This document shows positions 49,921 to 58,850 of a stretch of 64,000 nt of DNA, piece after piece. This stretch comes from MFD01275-c22 sp963705885. Its GTDB lineage: Bacteria; Actinomycetota; Actinomycetes; JACCUZ01. Both the position numbers and the translations under genes were made by a program. The stretch is from positions 434,001 to 498,000 of the forward strand of contig OY970120.1 in the NCBI GenBank assembly GCA_963705885.1. Reading direction: 5' to 3'. Numbering within the stretch: position 1 is the stretch's first letter; the number at the start of each line of letters is the position of its first letter. The notes under the pieces are model-generated. The model was not told the origin of the DNA and made no database searches. It saw only the letters and a program-made list of their open reading frames with translations.

Positions 49921-50264
49921 GCGTGCCTCCACGGCGACGGGCGAAAGGCCGCCACGTCGACCTCGAAGAGCCGTCCCAGCTCGGAACGGGACACCATGGA
50001 CGCGCTGCGTCGGTCGGGCGCGTGCAGGATGACGCGGCCGCCACGGGACCGTGCCTCGCGACGGGCCCAGAGCAGCTCCGCGACGGTGTCGGAGGACAGC
50101 CGCTGCACGCGAGACAGGTCCACCAGCACGGTTCTCGTGCCCTCCGCGAACAGGCGGCGCAGCCGTCGGGTCAGGTCACCCTCCGCCGGCCCGGCGCCGT
50201 GGTGGTCGTCGGGCGCAACGACGACGTACGTCCGGTGCGGGCCGGTCACTGCCATCTGGGTCAT
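49917..50264 (-). CDS. STAS domain protein (module B)
   Basis: 115 residues. VLVDLSRVQRLSSDTVAELLWARREARSRGGRVILHAPD matches the module A STAS protein (LSS serine kept). It opens the inverted second module. GGAGG lies about 11 bases upstream of the ATG. No kinase gene accompanies either module in the window. Confidence 0.75.
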   Translation of the reverse strand: MTQMAVTGPHRTYVVVAPDDHHGAGPAEGDLTRRLRRLFAEGTRTVLVDLSRVQRLSSDTVAELLWARREARSRGGRVILHAPDRRSASMVSRSELGRLFEVDVAAFRPSPWRHA

Positions 50265-50478
50265 CGGCCGACCTGCCTCCCGTTCTCGCGCGCGAGGCCG
50301 GCGGCCGTCGCGACTGCGCAGACACCATGCCGAGGTCAGGTTGCGGACGCATGGCCGAGTGCTTTGCGGTTACGTGACATCCGGGCGCCGGAGGGCGCCA
50401 CGCGGCTCGGCGCGCGCGTCACACGACCGCAACACGCTCGCAACCGGGCCGTCCGGCCACGTCGAGGACAGTCAGGGG

Positions 50479-51009
50479 ATGGCCTCCGCCCGCGAGCGCA
50501 TCGTCGTCGGCGTCGACGGGTCCGACCCGTCGGTGCAGGCCCTGCGCTGGGCCGCGCGGCACGCGGCACCGTTGCCGGGGGCGGTGATCGAGGTCGTGAC
50601 GGTCTGCGAGCGGGCCATGACCTACGGCGCCGTTCCCCCCGCGGCCGCGCCGGGTCTCGTGCCCGCCACCGCCGCCGGCCGGCCGGACGAGCTCGACGCG
50701 GCGCTGGCCGCCGAGGCCCGCCGCGCCGGCGAGCACGCCGTGAGCAGGGCGGGGCTGCACAACGCCGGGCTGACGGTGCGGACCACCCAGCTGACCGGCC
50801 ACCCGGCGTCGGTGCTCGTCGACGTCTCGCGGGAGGCCGACCTGCTGGTCATCGGGCCCAGCGGCCACGGCGCGCTGGTCGGGCTGCTGCTCGGCTCGGT
50901 CGCGACGCACCTCATCACCCACGCGACGTGTCCGGTCGTCGTCGTCCGGGGCCCGGACCGCGCGGGACACGACACGCCGGAGGAGCGAGAGGCATCGACG
51001 CGAAAGTGA
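50479..51009 (+). CDS. Universal stress protein, ATP-binding type
   Basis: 176 residues, one UspA domain. IVVGVDGSDPSVQALRWAARHA at the start and GPSGHGALVGLLLGSVATHLITHATCPVVVV at the end give the GX2GX9G(S/T) ATP motif. Stress role unspecified. The gene has AGGGG just before its ATG. Confidence 0.9.
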   Translation: MASARERIVVGVDGSDPSVQALRWAARHAAPLPGAVIEVVTVCERAMTYGAVPPAAAPGLVPATAAGRPDELDAALAAEARRAGEHAVSRAGLHNAGLTVRTTQLTGHPASVLVDVSREADLLVIGPSGHGALVGLLLGSVATHLITHATCPVVVVRGPDRAGHDTPEEREASTRK

Positions 51010-51173
51010 CATGTCGTCGTCATTGCGTCGCCAACTGGTCCTCCTAGCGTGAAGCGAAACCGGCACAGACAGTTTGCAAACACGACATCACGCCCCCGTC
51101 GGGGGTGGCCGGGACGTCGCGGGGGTCGACCCGCCCGGGCACACCGGGCGGCCAGGGCTGGGAGTGGGACGCA

Positions 51174-51362
51174 ATGGACCAGATCGACCTGATGACCCCG
51201 CACGAGGTGGCCGACGCGTTCCGCGTCGACCCCAAGACGGTCACGCGGTGGGCCCGGCAGGGCAAGATCCGCTTCATCCGGACACCGGGGGGGCACCGCC
51301 GCTACGTCGCGGCGGACGTACGCCTGCACCTGCAGGGCGCGCCGGGGCGGACCACGGCCTGA
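51174..51362 (+). CDS. bldC: BldC-like MerR-type DNA-binding protein
   Basis: 62 residues from ATG 51174, preceded by GGGAGTGGGACG. LMTPHEVADAFRVDPKTVTRWARQGKIRFIRTPGGHRRYVAADVRLHL is nearly the BldC winged-helix core. BldC binds DNA cooperatively as head-to-tail oligomers and controls development in Streptomyces. The upstream leader contains the palindrome GTTTGCAAAC (about 51073-51082). Convergent with the purine permease; an 11-bp stem spans both stops. Confidence 0.9.
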   Translation: MDQIDLMTPHEVADAFRVDPKTVTRWARQGKIRFIRTPGGHRRYVAADVRLHLQGAPGRTTA

Positions 51363-51392
51363 CCCGCGCGTCCCGGCGACCCGCGGGTCAGG
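51358..51392. terminator. Convergent-gene hairpin containing both stop codons
   Basis: CCTGACCCGCG (51358-51368) and CGCGGGTCAGG (51382-51392), perfect 11-bp stem with a 13-base loop. The TGA of bldC and the TGA of the permease lie in opposite arms. Confidence 0.65.
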
Positions 51393-52896
51393 AGACGCCG
51401 AGCACCTGCCGGACCGGGTCGATGGCGAAGTACAGGACGAACGCCGCCGACACGACCCACAGCAGCGGGTGCACCACCGACGCCTTGCCGCGCACGGTCT
51501 TGATGAGCACGTAGGTGACGAAGCCGGCGCCGATGCCCACCGTGATCGAGAACGCGAACGGCATGAGGATGATCGTGAGGAACGCGGGCAGGGCGATGTC
51601 GATGTCGTCCCAGTCGATGCCGCGGACCTGCATCATCATGAGGAACCCGACGACGACGAGCGCCGGCGTCGCGGCCTCGTAGGGGATGATCGCCACCAGC
51701 GGGGCGAGGAACGTGGCGAGGAGGAACAGCACCCCGGTCACGACGCTCGCGAGACCTGTGCGCGCCCCCTCGCCCACGCCGGCGGCGGACTCGATGTAGG
51801 CCGTGTTGCTGGACACGGCCGCCGCGCCGCCGGCTGCCGCCCCCACCGAGTCGACGATCAGGATGCGCTGCGCGTTCTGCGGTGTCCCGTCCTCGTCGAG
51901 CAGCCCGGCCTCGGCGCCGATGGCCGTCATCGTGCCCATCGTGTCGAAGAAGTCGGCCAGGAGCAGCGTGAAGACGAACAGGGCCGTGGCGATGACGCCG
52001 ACGCGGTCCCACGCCCCGAGCAGGCTGAACTCGCCGAGCAGGCCGAAGTCCGGTGTCTCCGTCCACGTGTCGGGCACCGCGGGGACGTTGAGGCCCCAGC
52101 CGTTCGGGTTGACCTTGTCGGGCGGGACGAAGCCCGGCCCGATGTCGGCGATGGCCTCGACGACCACGGCGAGGACGGTCGCGCCCACGATGCCGATGAG
52201 GATCGCGCCCTTCACGCGGCGCACGAGCAGCACGACGATCGCCAGCAGGCCGACGACGAACACCAGCGTCGGCCAGCCCCTGAGCTCGCCGCCGACGCCG
52301 AAGCCCACGGGCACCGGCGTGTTGGCCGCGTCCGGGTTGCGCCGCACGATGCCGGCGTCGACGAGGCCGATGAAGGCGATGAAGAGCCCGATGCCGACGC
52401 TGATCGCGGTCTTCAACGCCGTCGGGACGGCGTGCAGCACGGCCTTGCGGAAGCCGGTGAGCACGAGGACCAGGATGATCAGGCCCTCGAGGACGACCAG
52501 GCCCATCGCGTCGGCCCAGCTCATCTCCGACGCGATGGAGAACGCCACGAAGGCGTTGAGCCCGAGCCCGGTGGCCAACGCGAGCGGGAAGTTGGCCACG
52601 ACGCCCATCGCGATCGTGAGCACACCGGCGACGAGTGCCGTCGCGGCGGCGACCAGCGCCAGGTCGGGCGCGTCGCCGCCCCCGAGGAAGTTGCCGTCGG
52701 CGTCCGGGACGGTGCCGATGATGAGGGGGTTCAGCACGATGATGTAGGCCATCGTGAAGAACGTCACGACCCCGCCGCGGACCTCGCGGGACAGGGTCGA
52801 GCCGCGCGCGGAGATGTCGAAGAAGCGGTCCACCCCCGCGCCGCGGGGGGCGGGGCGGGTCGTCGAGCTGGTCGCGTCGGACGTCGAACCGGACAT
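51388..52896 (-). CDS. NCS2 family purine permease (AzgA-like)
   Basis: 502 residues, about 12 hydrophobic segments. FDISARGSTLSREVRGGVVTFFTMAYIIVLNPLII is the AzgA start; LATGLGLNAFVAF, FFDTMGTMTAIG and SSNTAYIESAAGVGEGARTGLASVVTG hold the substrate-site residues. Likely guanine/hypoxanthine/adenine uptake by proton symport. ATG 52896 is favoured by GAGGTGG just upstream. Confidence 0.9.
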   Translation of the reverse strand: MSGSTSDATSSTTRPAPRGAGVDRFFDISARGSTLSREVRGGVVTFFTMAYIIVLNPLIIGTVPDADGNFLGGGDAPDLALVAAATALVAGVLTIAMGVVANFPLALATGLGLNAFVAFSIASEMSWADAMGLVVLEGLIILVLVLTGFRKAVLHAVPTALKTAISVGIGLFIAFIGLVDAGIVRRNPDAANTPVPVGFGVGGELRGWPTLVFVVGLLAIVVLLVRRVKGAILIGIVGATVLAVVVEAIADIGPGFVPPDKVNPNGWGLNVPAVPDTWTETPDFGLLGEFSLLGAWDRVGVIATALFVFTLLLADFFDTMGTMTAIGAEAGLLDEDGTPQNAQRILIVDSVGAAAGGAAAVSSNTAYIESAAGVGEGARTGLASVVTGVLFLLATFLAPLVAIIPYEAATPALVVVGFLMMMQVRGIDWDDIDIALPAFLTIILMPFAFSITVGIGAGFVTYVLIKTVRGKASVVHPLLWVVSAAFVLYFAIDPVRQVLGVS

Positions 52897-52990
52897 CTCC
52901 ACCTCACGGGCCGGGAGCAGGACCGCCTGGCGCCCGCCGGGGTGTGGCGTGCCAGGCGCGCGACCAGACTGCCCGACCTAGGCTGTCGGG

Positions 52991-53266
52991 GTGTCCCCGC
53001 CACGCCGACCCGACCCCGAGCCCCTCGAGGCCGACGACGTCACGCTGGTCACCGTGGGGACGGCGCTGTGGGCCGTGGCCCTGGTCGTGGCGGTGGTGCT
53101 GCGTGACCGGCTCGACGACGACGGGCGCGGTCGCTGGCTCTGGGTGGCGGCCGCCGGCGTCGGGCTGGGCCTGATCGGCATCCGCTACGTCCGCCGGCGC
53201 CGCGCCGCGCTGCGGCGGGGCGCCGGGCCCGCACGCCCCCACGGGCACCAGGGATCGGGCGACTAG
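52991..53266 (+). CDS. DUF2530 membrane protein
   Basis: 91 residues: LEADDVTLVTVGTALWAVALVVAVVL and WLWVAAAGVGLGLIGIRYVRRRR are the two membrane segments typical of DUF2530. Function unknown. GTG 52991 has TAGGCT six bases upstream and no ribosome site, so it looks leaderless. Confidence 0.88.
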   Translation: MSPPRRPDPEPLEADDVTLVTVGTALWAVALVVAVVLRDRLDDDGRGRWLWVAAAGVGLGLIGIRYVRRRRAALRRGAGPARPHGHQGSGD

Positions 53267-53341
53267 ACCACCCATCGGGTCCGTGCGCACGCACCCGATC
53301 GGAGGCTCAGGTCCGGGCGCCGCACGGTCGAGGACTGTGGG

Positions 53342-53545
53342 GTGACCACGCACCGAGGCACCCACCCCGTCATGGCGGCCCTCGCGGACGGCGTTCCGCT
53401 GACGCTGCTGCTCGACCTCGCCGCCCCGTCCGGCCCCGACTCCCGCTCCATCGCCGCCACCGAGGTCGCCGACCTGTCCTGGCTGCGCGACCTGGCCTAC
53501 CCCGCCTCCGGCGCGAGACCGCGCGCCGAGCGGCCCGCCGTCTGA
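53342..53545 (+). CDS. Small conserved-type protein
   Basis: 67 residues with VMAALADGVPLTLLLDLAAPSGPDSRSI, a pattern seen in small actinobacterial proteins of unknown function. GTG start without a clear ribosome site. Convergent with the sacsin-type ATPase; a 6-bp stem CTGAGG/CCTCAG spans both stops. Confidence 0.55.
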   Translation: MTTHRGTHPVMAALADGVPLTLLLDLAAPSGPDSRSIAATEVADLSWLRDLAYPASGARPRAERPAV

Positions 53546-53569
53546 GGGTCCGCGCCGTCCTGGCGTGCC

Positions 53570-56482
53570 TCAGTCCTGCAGGGCCGCCTCGGCGAGCAGC
53601 TCCCGCACCCGGCCCGGCTCCGACAGGACCGCGGCGACCAACAGCCGGTCACCCCAGCGGCCGGCTGCCCACGCCAGCCCGCGCGCGAGCCCGTCGAGGG
53701 TCGCCGCGTGCACCGCACCGTCCCCGGCGACCCACCAGGTGACCTCGCGCCCGGCCACCGTGAGGTCGTCGTGCTCCTGCCATGACGCGGGGGCGGTCCC
53801 GTCGAGCACGTCGCGGACCACGTCCGGCACCGGCCGCTGCTCGCCGCCGGTGAGCGTCGCGTCGACCTGCTCGGAGCTGCGGGCGACGTCCAGCACCTCG
53901 GCGAGACCCGCGGCCCACCCGAGCGGCACCACCAGCGGCGGCCGGGCCCACCCGAGCTGCAGGTGGAAGGGTGCGTCGACGACCACCACGTCGTCGTGCG
54001 GGAGGACGAGGTCGGTCCCGACGCGCACCATGGCGGGCGGCTCGACCGACTCGGGCGGCATCCCGGCCAGGGCCCGGTAGGCCGCGCGCATGGTGCCCGG
54101 CGGGACGGTCCGCGCGCCGTCGCCCAGCCGCGTGAGCAGCTCGTCGCCGCCGCCGGACTCCGCGACGAGGTCGGCGAGCGACGTCCGGACGCCCACCGCG
54201 CCCAGCAGCGCTGGGTCGATGTCGGGGGTCTCGGCGTCCAGGACGTCGTAGAGACCGTCCAGGCCGATGGCACCGGGCGCCGCCCACTCCCCCGGCGGCC
54301 GTCCGGCGAGCATGCCGTGCGTGCGCACCCACCAGGCGGCGTGGGACGGGACCAGCGCCCGGCGCCCGCCTCCCAGGTCCACGACGACGGGGTCGACCAC
54401 CGCCGAGCGCAGCGCGGGGCTGCCGGCGACGCGAGCCAGGACCGCGGCCCAGTCGGCGCCCTCCAGGACGTCGAGCTCGGGGATCCCGCGCACCGTCCGC
54501 GCGCTCGGCGGGAGGTCGGCCGGCCCGAGCCGCGCGGCCGCCCAGGCCGCCCACTCGGCCAGGCCCGGCAGGAGACCGTCGTCCTCGACCGCACCCGGAT
54601 CGAGGACGACGTCGGTCACCTCGACGACGGTGAGGTCGGCCAGCACGCCCACGGCCGTGAGCACGCGGGTGCCCCAGCGCGCGACCGCGTCGGCTCCGAC
54701 GACGCCGAGCACCTGGGGGTCCACGAGCGCGGCGAGGGCCGAGCCGGGCAGCAGCAGCTCGTCGGCCGCGGCGGGCTCCCCGTCGGCGTCGACCAGCGGG
54801 AGCTCCCGCAGCCACGGCAGCTCGCCCGGCCGCAGGTCCGAGGCCGACACGAGGGCGAGCACGGCCTCGGTGACGCCGCCCGGGTCGTCGTGTTCCCACG
54901 CCCCGGACACGGCCTGCCTCACCTCGGGTCGCTCGAGCACCGTGCGCGCCGTCGCCATGGCAGCACCGAGCCGCAGCAGCAGCGGGTGAGCCGCCTCCGG
55001 GTGGACGAGGCGCAGGCCCAGCAGTGTGGTCCCGGCGGGCAGTCCGTCGGCAGGCAGCAGGGCGCCGCGGGGCCCGCGCACGAGACGGCCGTCGGCGAGC
55101 GGCACGGGAAGGGCGGCGAGGGCCTCCGCGTGCACCGCGCCGTCGCCCAGGTCGGCGTAGAGGTCGCGCCACCACGACGGCTCGCGGTCGAGGTCGGCAA
55201 GCAGGTCGACGAGGTCGGCGAGCGGCAGGCGCCGGGTCCCGAGCCGGTCCAGGACGGCGTCGTCCGGCACGAGTCCCGCGACCACCTCCCCGATGCGCAG
55301 AGCCGCGGCGTCGCCCAGACCCACGGCACTCACCGCGTCGCGGGGTGTCACCGGCTCACCGGTGACCGTGCGCAGCACGGGCGCCGCCGCGAGCGCGGCG
55401 GTGAGGGCTGAGCGCAGGGCACCGTCGAGTCGTCCCGCGGCGACCGGGCCGGGGACCAGCCGCAGCCGCTCCGACGGGACCGGCACCTCCTGGACCATCG
55501 CGACGTACGCCGCGGCCGCCTCGGCGACGAGGCGGTCGGTCAGCGGCCCGGGCGCGACGTGGCGACGCGTCGGGTCGAGCGGGAAGGTGGCGACCAGCAG
55601 AGCGGGCAGGTCCAGCGGCTCGTCGGTCGGCGTGGGCGCGTGCACCGTCCCCGGCACCCGCTGACCGGCGAGCGGACGGGCCCAGGTGACAGACCACGTC
55701 GGGCGGTCGCGCTCCTCGACCGGGCGGTCGGCAAGCAGGTGCGCATCGGTCGCTCCTCCCCGGCGTACGACGTGCCACCGTCCGTCGTCGCTCACGACCC
55801 GGCGCTCGCCGTCCACGTCGAGCTCGATGGCCTCGAGGGCCGGGAGCGCGAGCAGGAGGGCGTCGTCCACGTCGTCGAGCAGGCTGCGGACGAGGTCGAC
55901 GGCCGCGGCGTCGCGCAGCGGGAGCCGGACGGTCGTCGTGAAGCCGGGCAGCGGGGAGCCGGGCGCGGGGTAGGGCAGCCGCAGCACCGGGACGTGGCCT
56001 TCGCGGCGCGACAGCTCGCCGCGCAGCGCGGGCACGGCGAGGGTCTCGGCCCGGGCCGCCTCGACGTCCCAGGCGACGCCGCCGCTCGTCGAGAGGACCT
56101 GCGGCGCGTCGGTCACGGCCAGGACCGCGGCGAAGCCCACGCCGAACCGGCCGACGGCCCGGCCCGGCTGACCGTCGCGTTTCGAGGAGGCGCGCAGCGT
56201 GGACAGCGACTCGACGCCGGCGGCGTCCAGCGGCGCGCCGATGTTGGACGCGACGAGCTCACCCTCGCGCAGGACCAGCGACACCCGGCCGGGCCGGCCG
56301 GAGCGGGCCGCGGCGTCGGCCGCGTTCTGCGCGAGCTCGACGACCACCCGGTCGCGGTAGCCGCCGCGCACCAGGTCGTCCTCCGCGTTGGCGTCCTCGC
56401 GGAACCGCGCCGCAGAGGCCGACCAGGCGTCCAGCACCCGGGCCCGCAGGGCAGCGGTTCCGAACGGGTCGACCGCGGTCAC
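53570..56482 (-). CDS. Sacsin N-terminal-like ATPase domain protein (GHKL)
   Basis: 970 residues. The N-terminal GHKL ATPase (1-200) has the N box VVVELAQNAADAAAR, STLRASSKRDG and the G box VGRFGVGFAAVLAVTD, as in sacsin and Hsp90-type ATPases. The remaining 750 residues are leucine- and valine-rich without a family I recognise. Possibly a chaperone-like or surveillance ATPase. Found widely in actinobacteria next to DUF3027, as here (13 bp apart). Confidence 0.85.
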   Translation of the reverse strand: MTAVDPFGTAALRARVLDAWSASAARFREDANAEDDLVRGGYRDRVVVELAQNAADAAARSGRPGRVSLVLREGELVASNIGAPLDAAGVESLSTLRASSKRDGQPGRAVGRFGVGFAAVLAVTDAPQVLSTSGGVAWDVEAARAETLAVPALRGELSRREGHVPVLRLPYPAPGSPLPGFTTTVRLPLRDAAAVDLVRSLLDDVDDALLLALPALEAIELDVDGERRVVSDDGRWHVVRRGGATDAHLLADRPVEERDRPTWSVTWARPLAGQRVPGTVHAPTPTDEPLDLPALLVATFPLDPTRRHVAPGPLTDRLVAEAAAAYVAMVQEVPVPSERLRLVPGPVAAGRLDGALRSALTAALAAAPVLRTVTGEPVTPRDAVSAVGLGDAAALRIGEVVAGLVPDDAVLDRLGTRRLPLADLVDLLADLDREPSWWRDLYADLGDGAVHAEALAALPVPLADGRLVRGPRGALLPADGLPAGTTLLGLRLVHPEAAHPLLLRLGAAMATARTVLERPEVRQAVSGAWEHDDPGGVTEAVLALVSASDLRPGELPWLRELPLVDADGEPAAADELLLPGSALAALVDPQVLGVVGADAVARWGTRVLTAVGVLADLTVVEVTDVVLDPGAVEDDGLLPGLAEWAAWAAARLGPADLPPSARTVRGIPELDVLEGADWAAVLARVAGSPALRSAVVDPVVVDLGGGRRALVPSHAAWWVRTHGMLAGRPPGEWAAPGAIGLDGLYDVLDAETPDIDPALLGAVGVRTSLADLVAESGGGDELLTRLGDGARTVPPGTMRAAYRALAGMPPESVEPPAMVRVGTDLVLPHDDVVVVDAPFHLQLGWARPPLVVPLGWAAGLAEVLDVARSSEQVDATLTGGEQRPVPDVVRDVLDGTAPASWQEHDDLTVAGREVTWWVAGDGAVHAATLDGLARGLAWAAGRWGDRLLVAAVLSEPGRVRELLAEAALQD

Positions 56483-56495
56483 GACGCGTGCCGGG

Positions 56496-57347
56496 TCAGG
56501 AGTGGCCGAGGTCCTCGGCCGCGGCCGCGTCGTCGACCGAGCCCGGCGCGTGCTCGACCGGGCGCAGCGCGATGAGGTCGTAGTCGCCCGGGCCGGCGAC
56601 GGGAGCGGTCACCTCGACGGGGCCGGGCAGGACCGCGGCCTCCGAGTGGGCGCCGCAGCCGTGGTCGTACGACACGACCCGCCCGTCGCTCGGGGAGAAC
56701 GCGTTGGCGCAGACGCCGAACACCCGCCGCAGCGACCCGCCGAGCGGCACGACGAAGCCGCAGGTCGAGCAGGGTGCCGGGGCGGCCTCCGCCACGGGTG
56801 CGTCGGGCCCACCGTCGCCGGAGCGCCACCGGTCGACGGCGTCGTCGCGGCCGATCGGCGAGAGGACCCGGGCCCGGCCGAGGCCGAGCTCCCAGACCGC
56901 CACGCGGTCGCTGTCGTCGTCGGCGGGGTCGTCGTCCCCGTCGGCAGCGCGACCCGTCGCCGTGTAGCCCGGCTCCAGGCGGTCGTCGTCGGCCGCGGTC
57001 GGCAGCAGGTCGCCGACCCCGAGGTCGCCGGGGGCGAGCCGCTCGCTCCACGGCAGCCAGGCGCGCGCCAGCAGCGACTCGCCGCCCGGCAGCAGCACGA
57101 CCTCGCACACGGTGACGACCTTGGTGCGCGGTGCGCGGGCGAGCGTCACCGCCCAGTGCCAACCGGTGTAGGCGGCGTCGAGGCACCCGAAGCGGTGCGT
57201 CACGAGGCGCTCGGCCTCGGCGTCGGCTCCGAGGTGCTCACCGACGCGGCCACTGCCCGCGACCTCCTCGGCGGCGGCTCGCGCGACGTCGGCCGCGGCG
57301 TCGAGCACGGCGTCCGAGCCGGAGGTTCGTGCGGTGGTTGTGGTCAC
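56496..57347 (-). CDS. DUF3027 protein
   Basis: 283 residues. Two zinc-type cysteine pairs: PCSTCGFVVPLGGSLRRVFGVCANAFSP and VSYDHGCGAHSE. Acidic linker DGDDDPADDDSD in the middle. DUF3027 is actinobacterial and uncharacterised. GTG 57347 lacks a ribosome site; GACAAT lies eight bases upstream. Divergent from the MFS gene. Confidence 0.88.
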   Translation of the reverse strand: MTTTTARTSGSDAVLDAAADVARAAAEEVAGSGRVGEHLGADAEAERLVTHRFGCLDAAYTGWHWAVTLARAPRTKVVTVCEVVLLPGGESLLARAWLPWSERLAPGDLGVGDLLPTAADDDRLEPGYTATGRAADGDDDPADDDSDRVAVWELGLGRARVLSPIGRDDAVDRWRSGDGGPDAPVAEAAPAPCSTCGFVVPLGGSLRRVFGVCANAFSPSDGRVVSYDHGCGAHSEAAVLPGPVEVTAPVAGPGDYDLIALRPVEHAPGSVDDAAAAEDLGHS

Positions 57348-57426
57348 GGGAGGCGATTGTCCCCCATCGGCGGGTCGATCGCGACACGGGCGCGGGTGGC
57401 CGCGCGTCACCGGGCAGGATGGGTGC

Positions 57427-58812
57427 ATGCAGGGACCCGGGTCGGCGGAGTCCGGCCCCAGGGGCGGACCGGCCCCGCCGCGCGGCCGGCGCCGGCAGCT
57501 GGCCGGGCTGGGCCGCGGCGCCGCCCGGCACAGCCGGGGAGCAGCCCGGCTGACCCGGTCGGGCGTCCTGCGGACGGCACGGCGGGTCCGGCGGATCACG
57601 CACGCGCACGGCGCGGGCGAGTCGGGGCTGGGGCGCCTGATCGAGCTGCACGGCCTGAACACCTTCGGCGACGCGATGATCACCGTCGCACTCGCGAACA
57701 CGCTGTTCTTCTCGGTGCCGACCGGCGAGGCCCGGGGGCGCGTCGCGCTCTACCTGCTCATCACGATGGCGCCGTTCGCACTGATGGCCCCAGTCGTCGG
57801 GCCGCTGCTCGACCGCTTCCGCCACGGCCGGCGCAACGCCATCGCCGCCACGATGCTGGTGCGCTGCTTCGCCGCGTGGGTCCTCGCGGGCGCCGTCGCC
57901 GACAACGGCCTGTCCCTCTACCCGGCGGCGTTCGCCGTCCTCGTCTCCTCGAAGGCCTACGGCGTCACGAGGTCGGCAACGGTGCCCCGGCTGCTGCCGC
58001 GCAAGTACACACTGGTCGCGGCCAACGCGCGCATCTCGCTGGCGGGCATCATCTCCGGCGCCTGCGGGGCGGGCCTGTCCGCGGCGCTGGCCGTCGTGGG
58101 ACCGGGGTGGTCGCTGCGGGCGGCGTTCCTCGTCTACATCGCCGGCATGGTGCTGGCCCTGAGACTGCCGTCCCGGGTCGACTCCACCCTGGGTGAGACC
58201 CCGACGACGATCTCGCTCGACGACACCGGACCGATCCCCCGCCGGACGAGCGTCGGCCCGGCCGTGGTCGCGGCGCTGCGCGCGAACGGCGGGCTGCGCG
58301 CGTTCTCCGGCTTCCTCACGATGTTCCTCGCGTTCCTGCTGCGCGAGAAGCCCGTCGGCGGCCTCGACGACACGGTGGCGATCGCCCTCGTCGCGGTGTG
58401 CGCCGGGGTGGGGAGCACGACCGGCACGACGATCGGGGCGAAGATGCGCGCGCGGGCCCCCGAGGCCGTCATCGCGGTCGTGCTGGGCATCGCCACCGTG
58501 GCGGCCTTCTCGGGGGCGTTCTTCTACGGCATCACGACGGTGCTGTCGGTCGCGCTCGCGGCCGGCCTCGCGCAGTCGCTGGGCAAGCTCTCGCTCGACG
58601 CGATCGTGCAGCGGGACGTGCCGGAGGAGGTCCGGACCTCGGCGTTCGCCCGGTCCGAGACGCTGCTGCAGCTGTCGTGGGTCGTCGGCGGCGGCGTCGG
58701 CATCGCGCTCCCGCTCAACGGCCGGCTCGGCCTGGGGCTTGCGTCCGTCGGGCTGGTCACCATGCTGGTGGTGACGCTGCGCTCCCTGCGCGGGCGTCAA
58801 CCGGTGGGCTGA
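57427..58812 (+). CDS. MFS transporter
   Basis: 461 residues. An Arg-rich cytosolic N-terminus of about 70 residues precedes 12 membrane segments (LNTFGDAMITVALANTLFFS, LLDRFRHGRRNAI as motif A). ATG 57427 has CAGGAT six bases upstream, leaderless-like. Substrate unknown. Next to DUF3027, a frequent arrangement. Confidence 0.85.
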   Translation: MQGPGSAESGPRGGPAPPRGRRRQLAGLGRGAARHSRGAARLTRSGVLRTARRVRRITHAHGAGESGLGRLIELHGLNTFGDAMITVALANTLFFSVPTGEARGRVALYLLITMAPFALMAPVVGPLLDRFRHGRRNAIAATMLVRCFAAWVLAGAVADNGLSLYPAAFAVLVSSKAYGVTRSATVPRLLPRKYTLVAANARISLAGIISGACGAGLSAALAVVGPGWSLRAAFLVYIAGMVLALRLPSRVDSTLGETPTTISLDDTGPIPRRTSVGPAVVAALRANGGLRAFSGFLTMFLAFLLREKPVGGLDDTVAIALVAVCAGVGSTTGTTIGAKMRARAPEAVIAVVLGIATVAAFSGAFFYGITTVLSVALAAGLAQSLGKLSLDAIVQRDVPEEVRTSAFARSETLLQLSWVVGGGVGIALPLNGRLGLGLASVGLVTMLVVTLRSLRGRQPVG

Positions 58813-58850
58813 CGGCCCGCCCGGAGAAGGCGCGACACGAGGGAGTCCCG

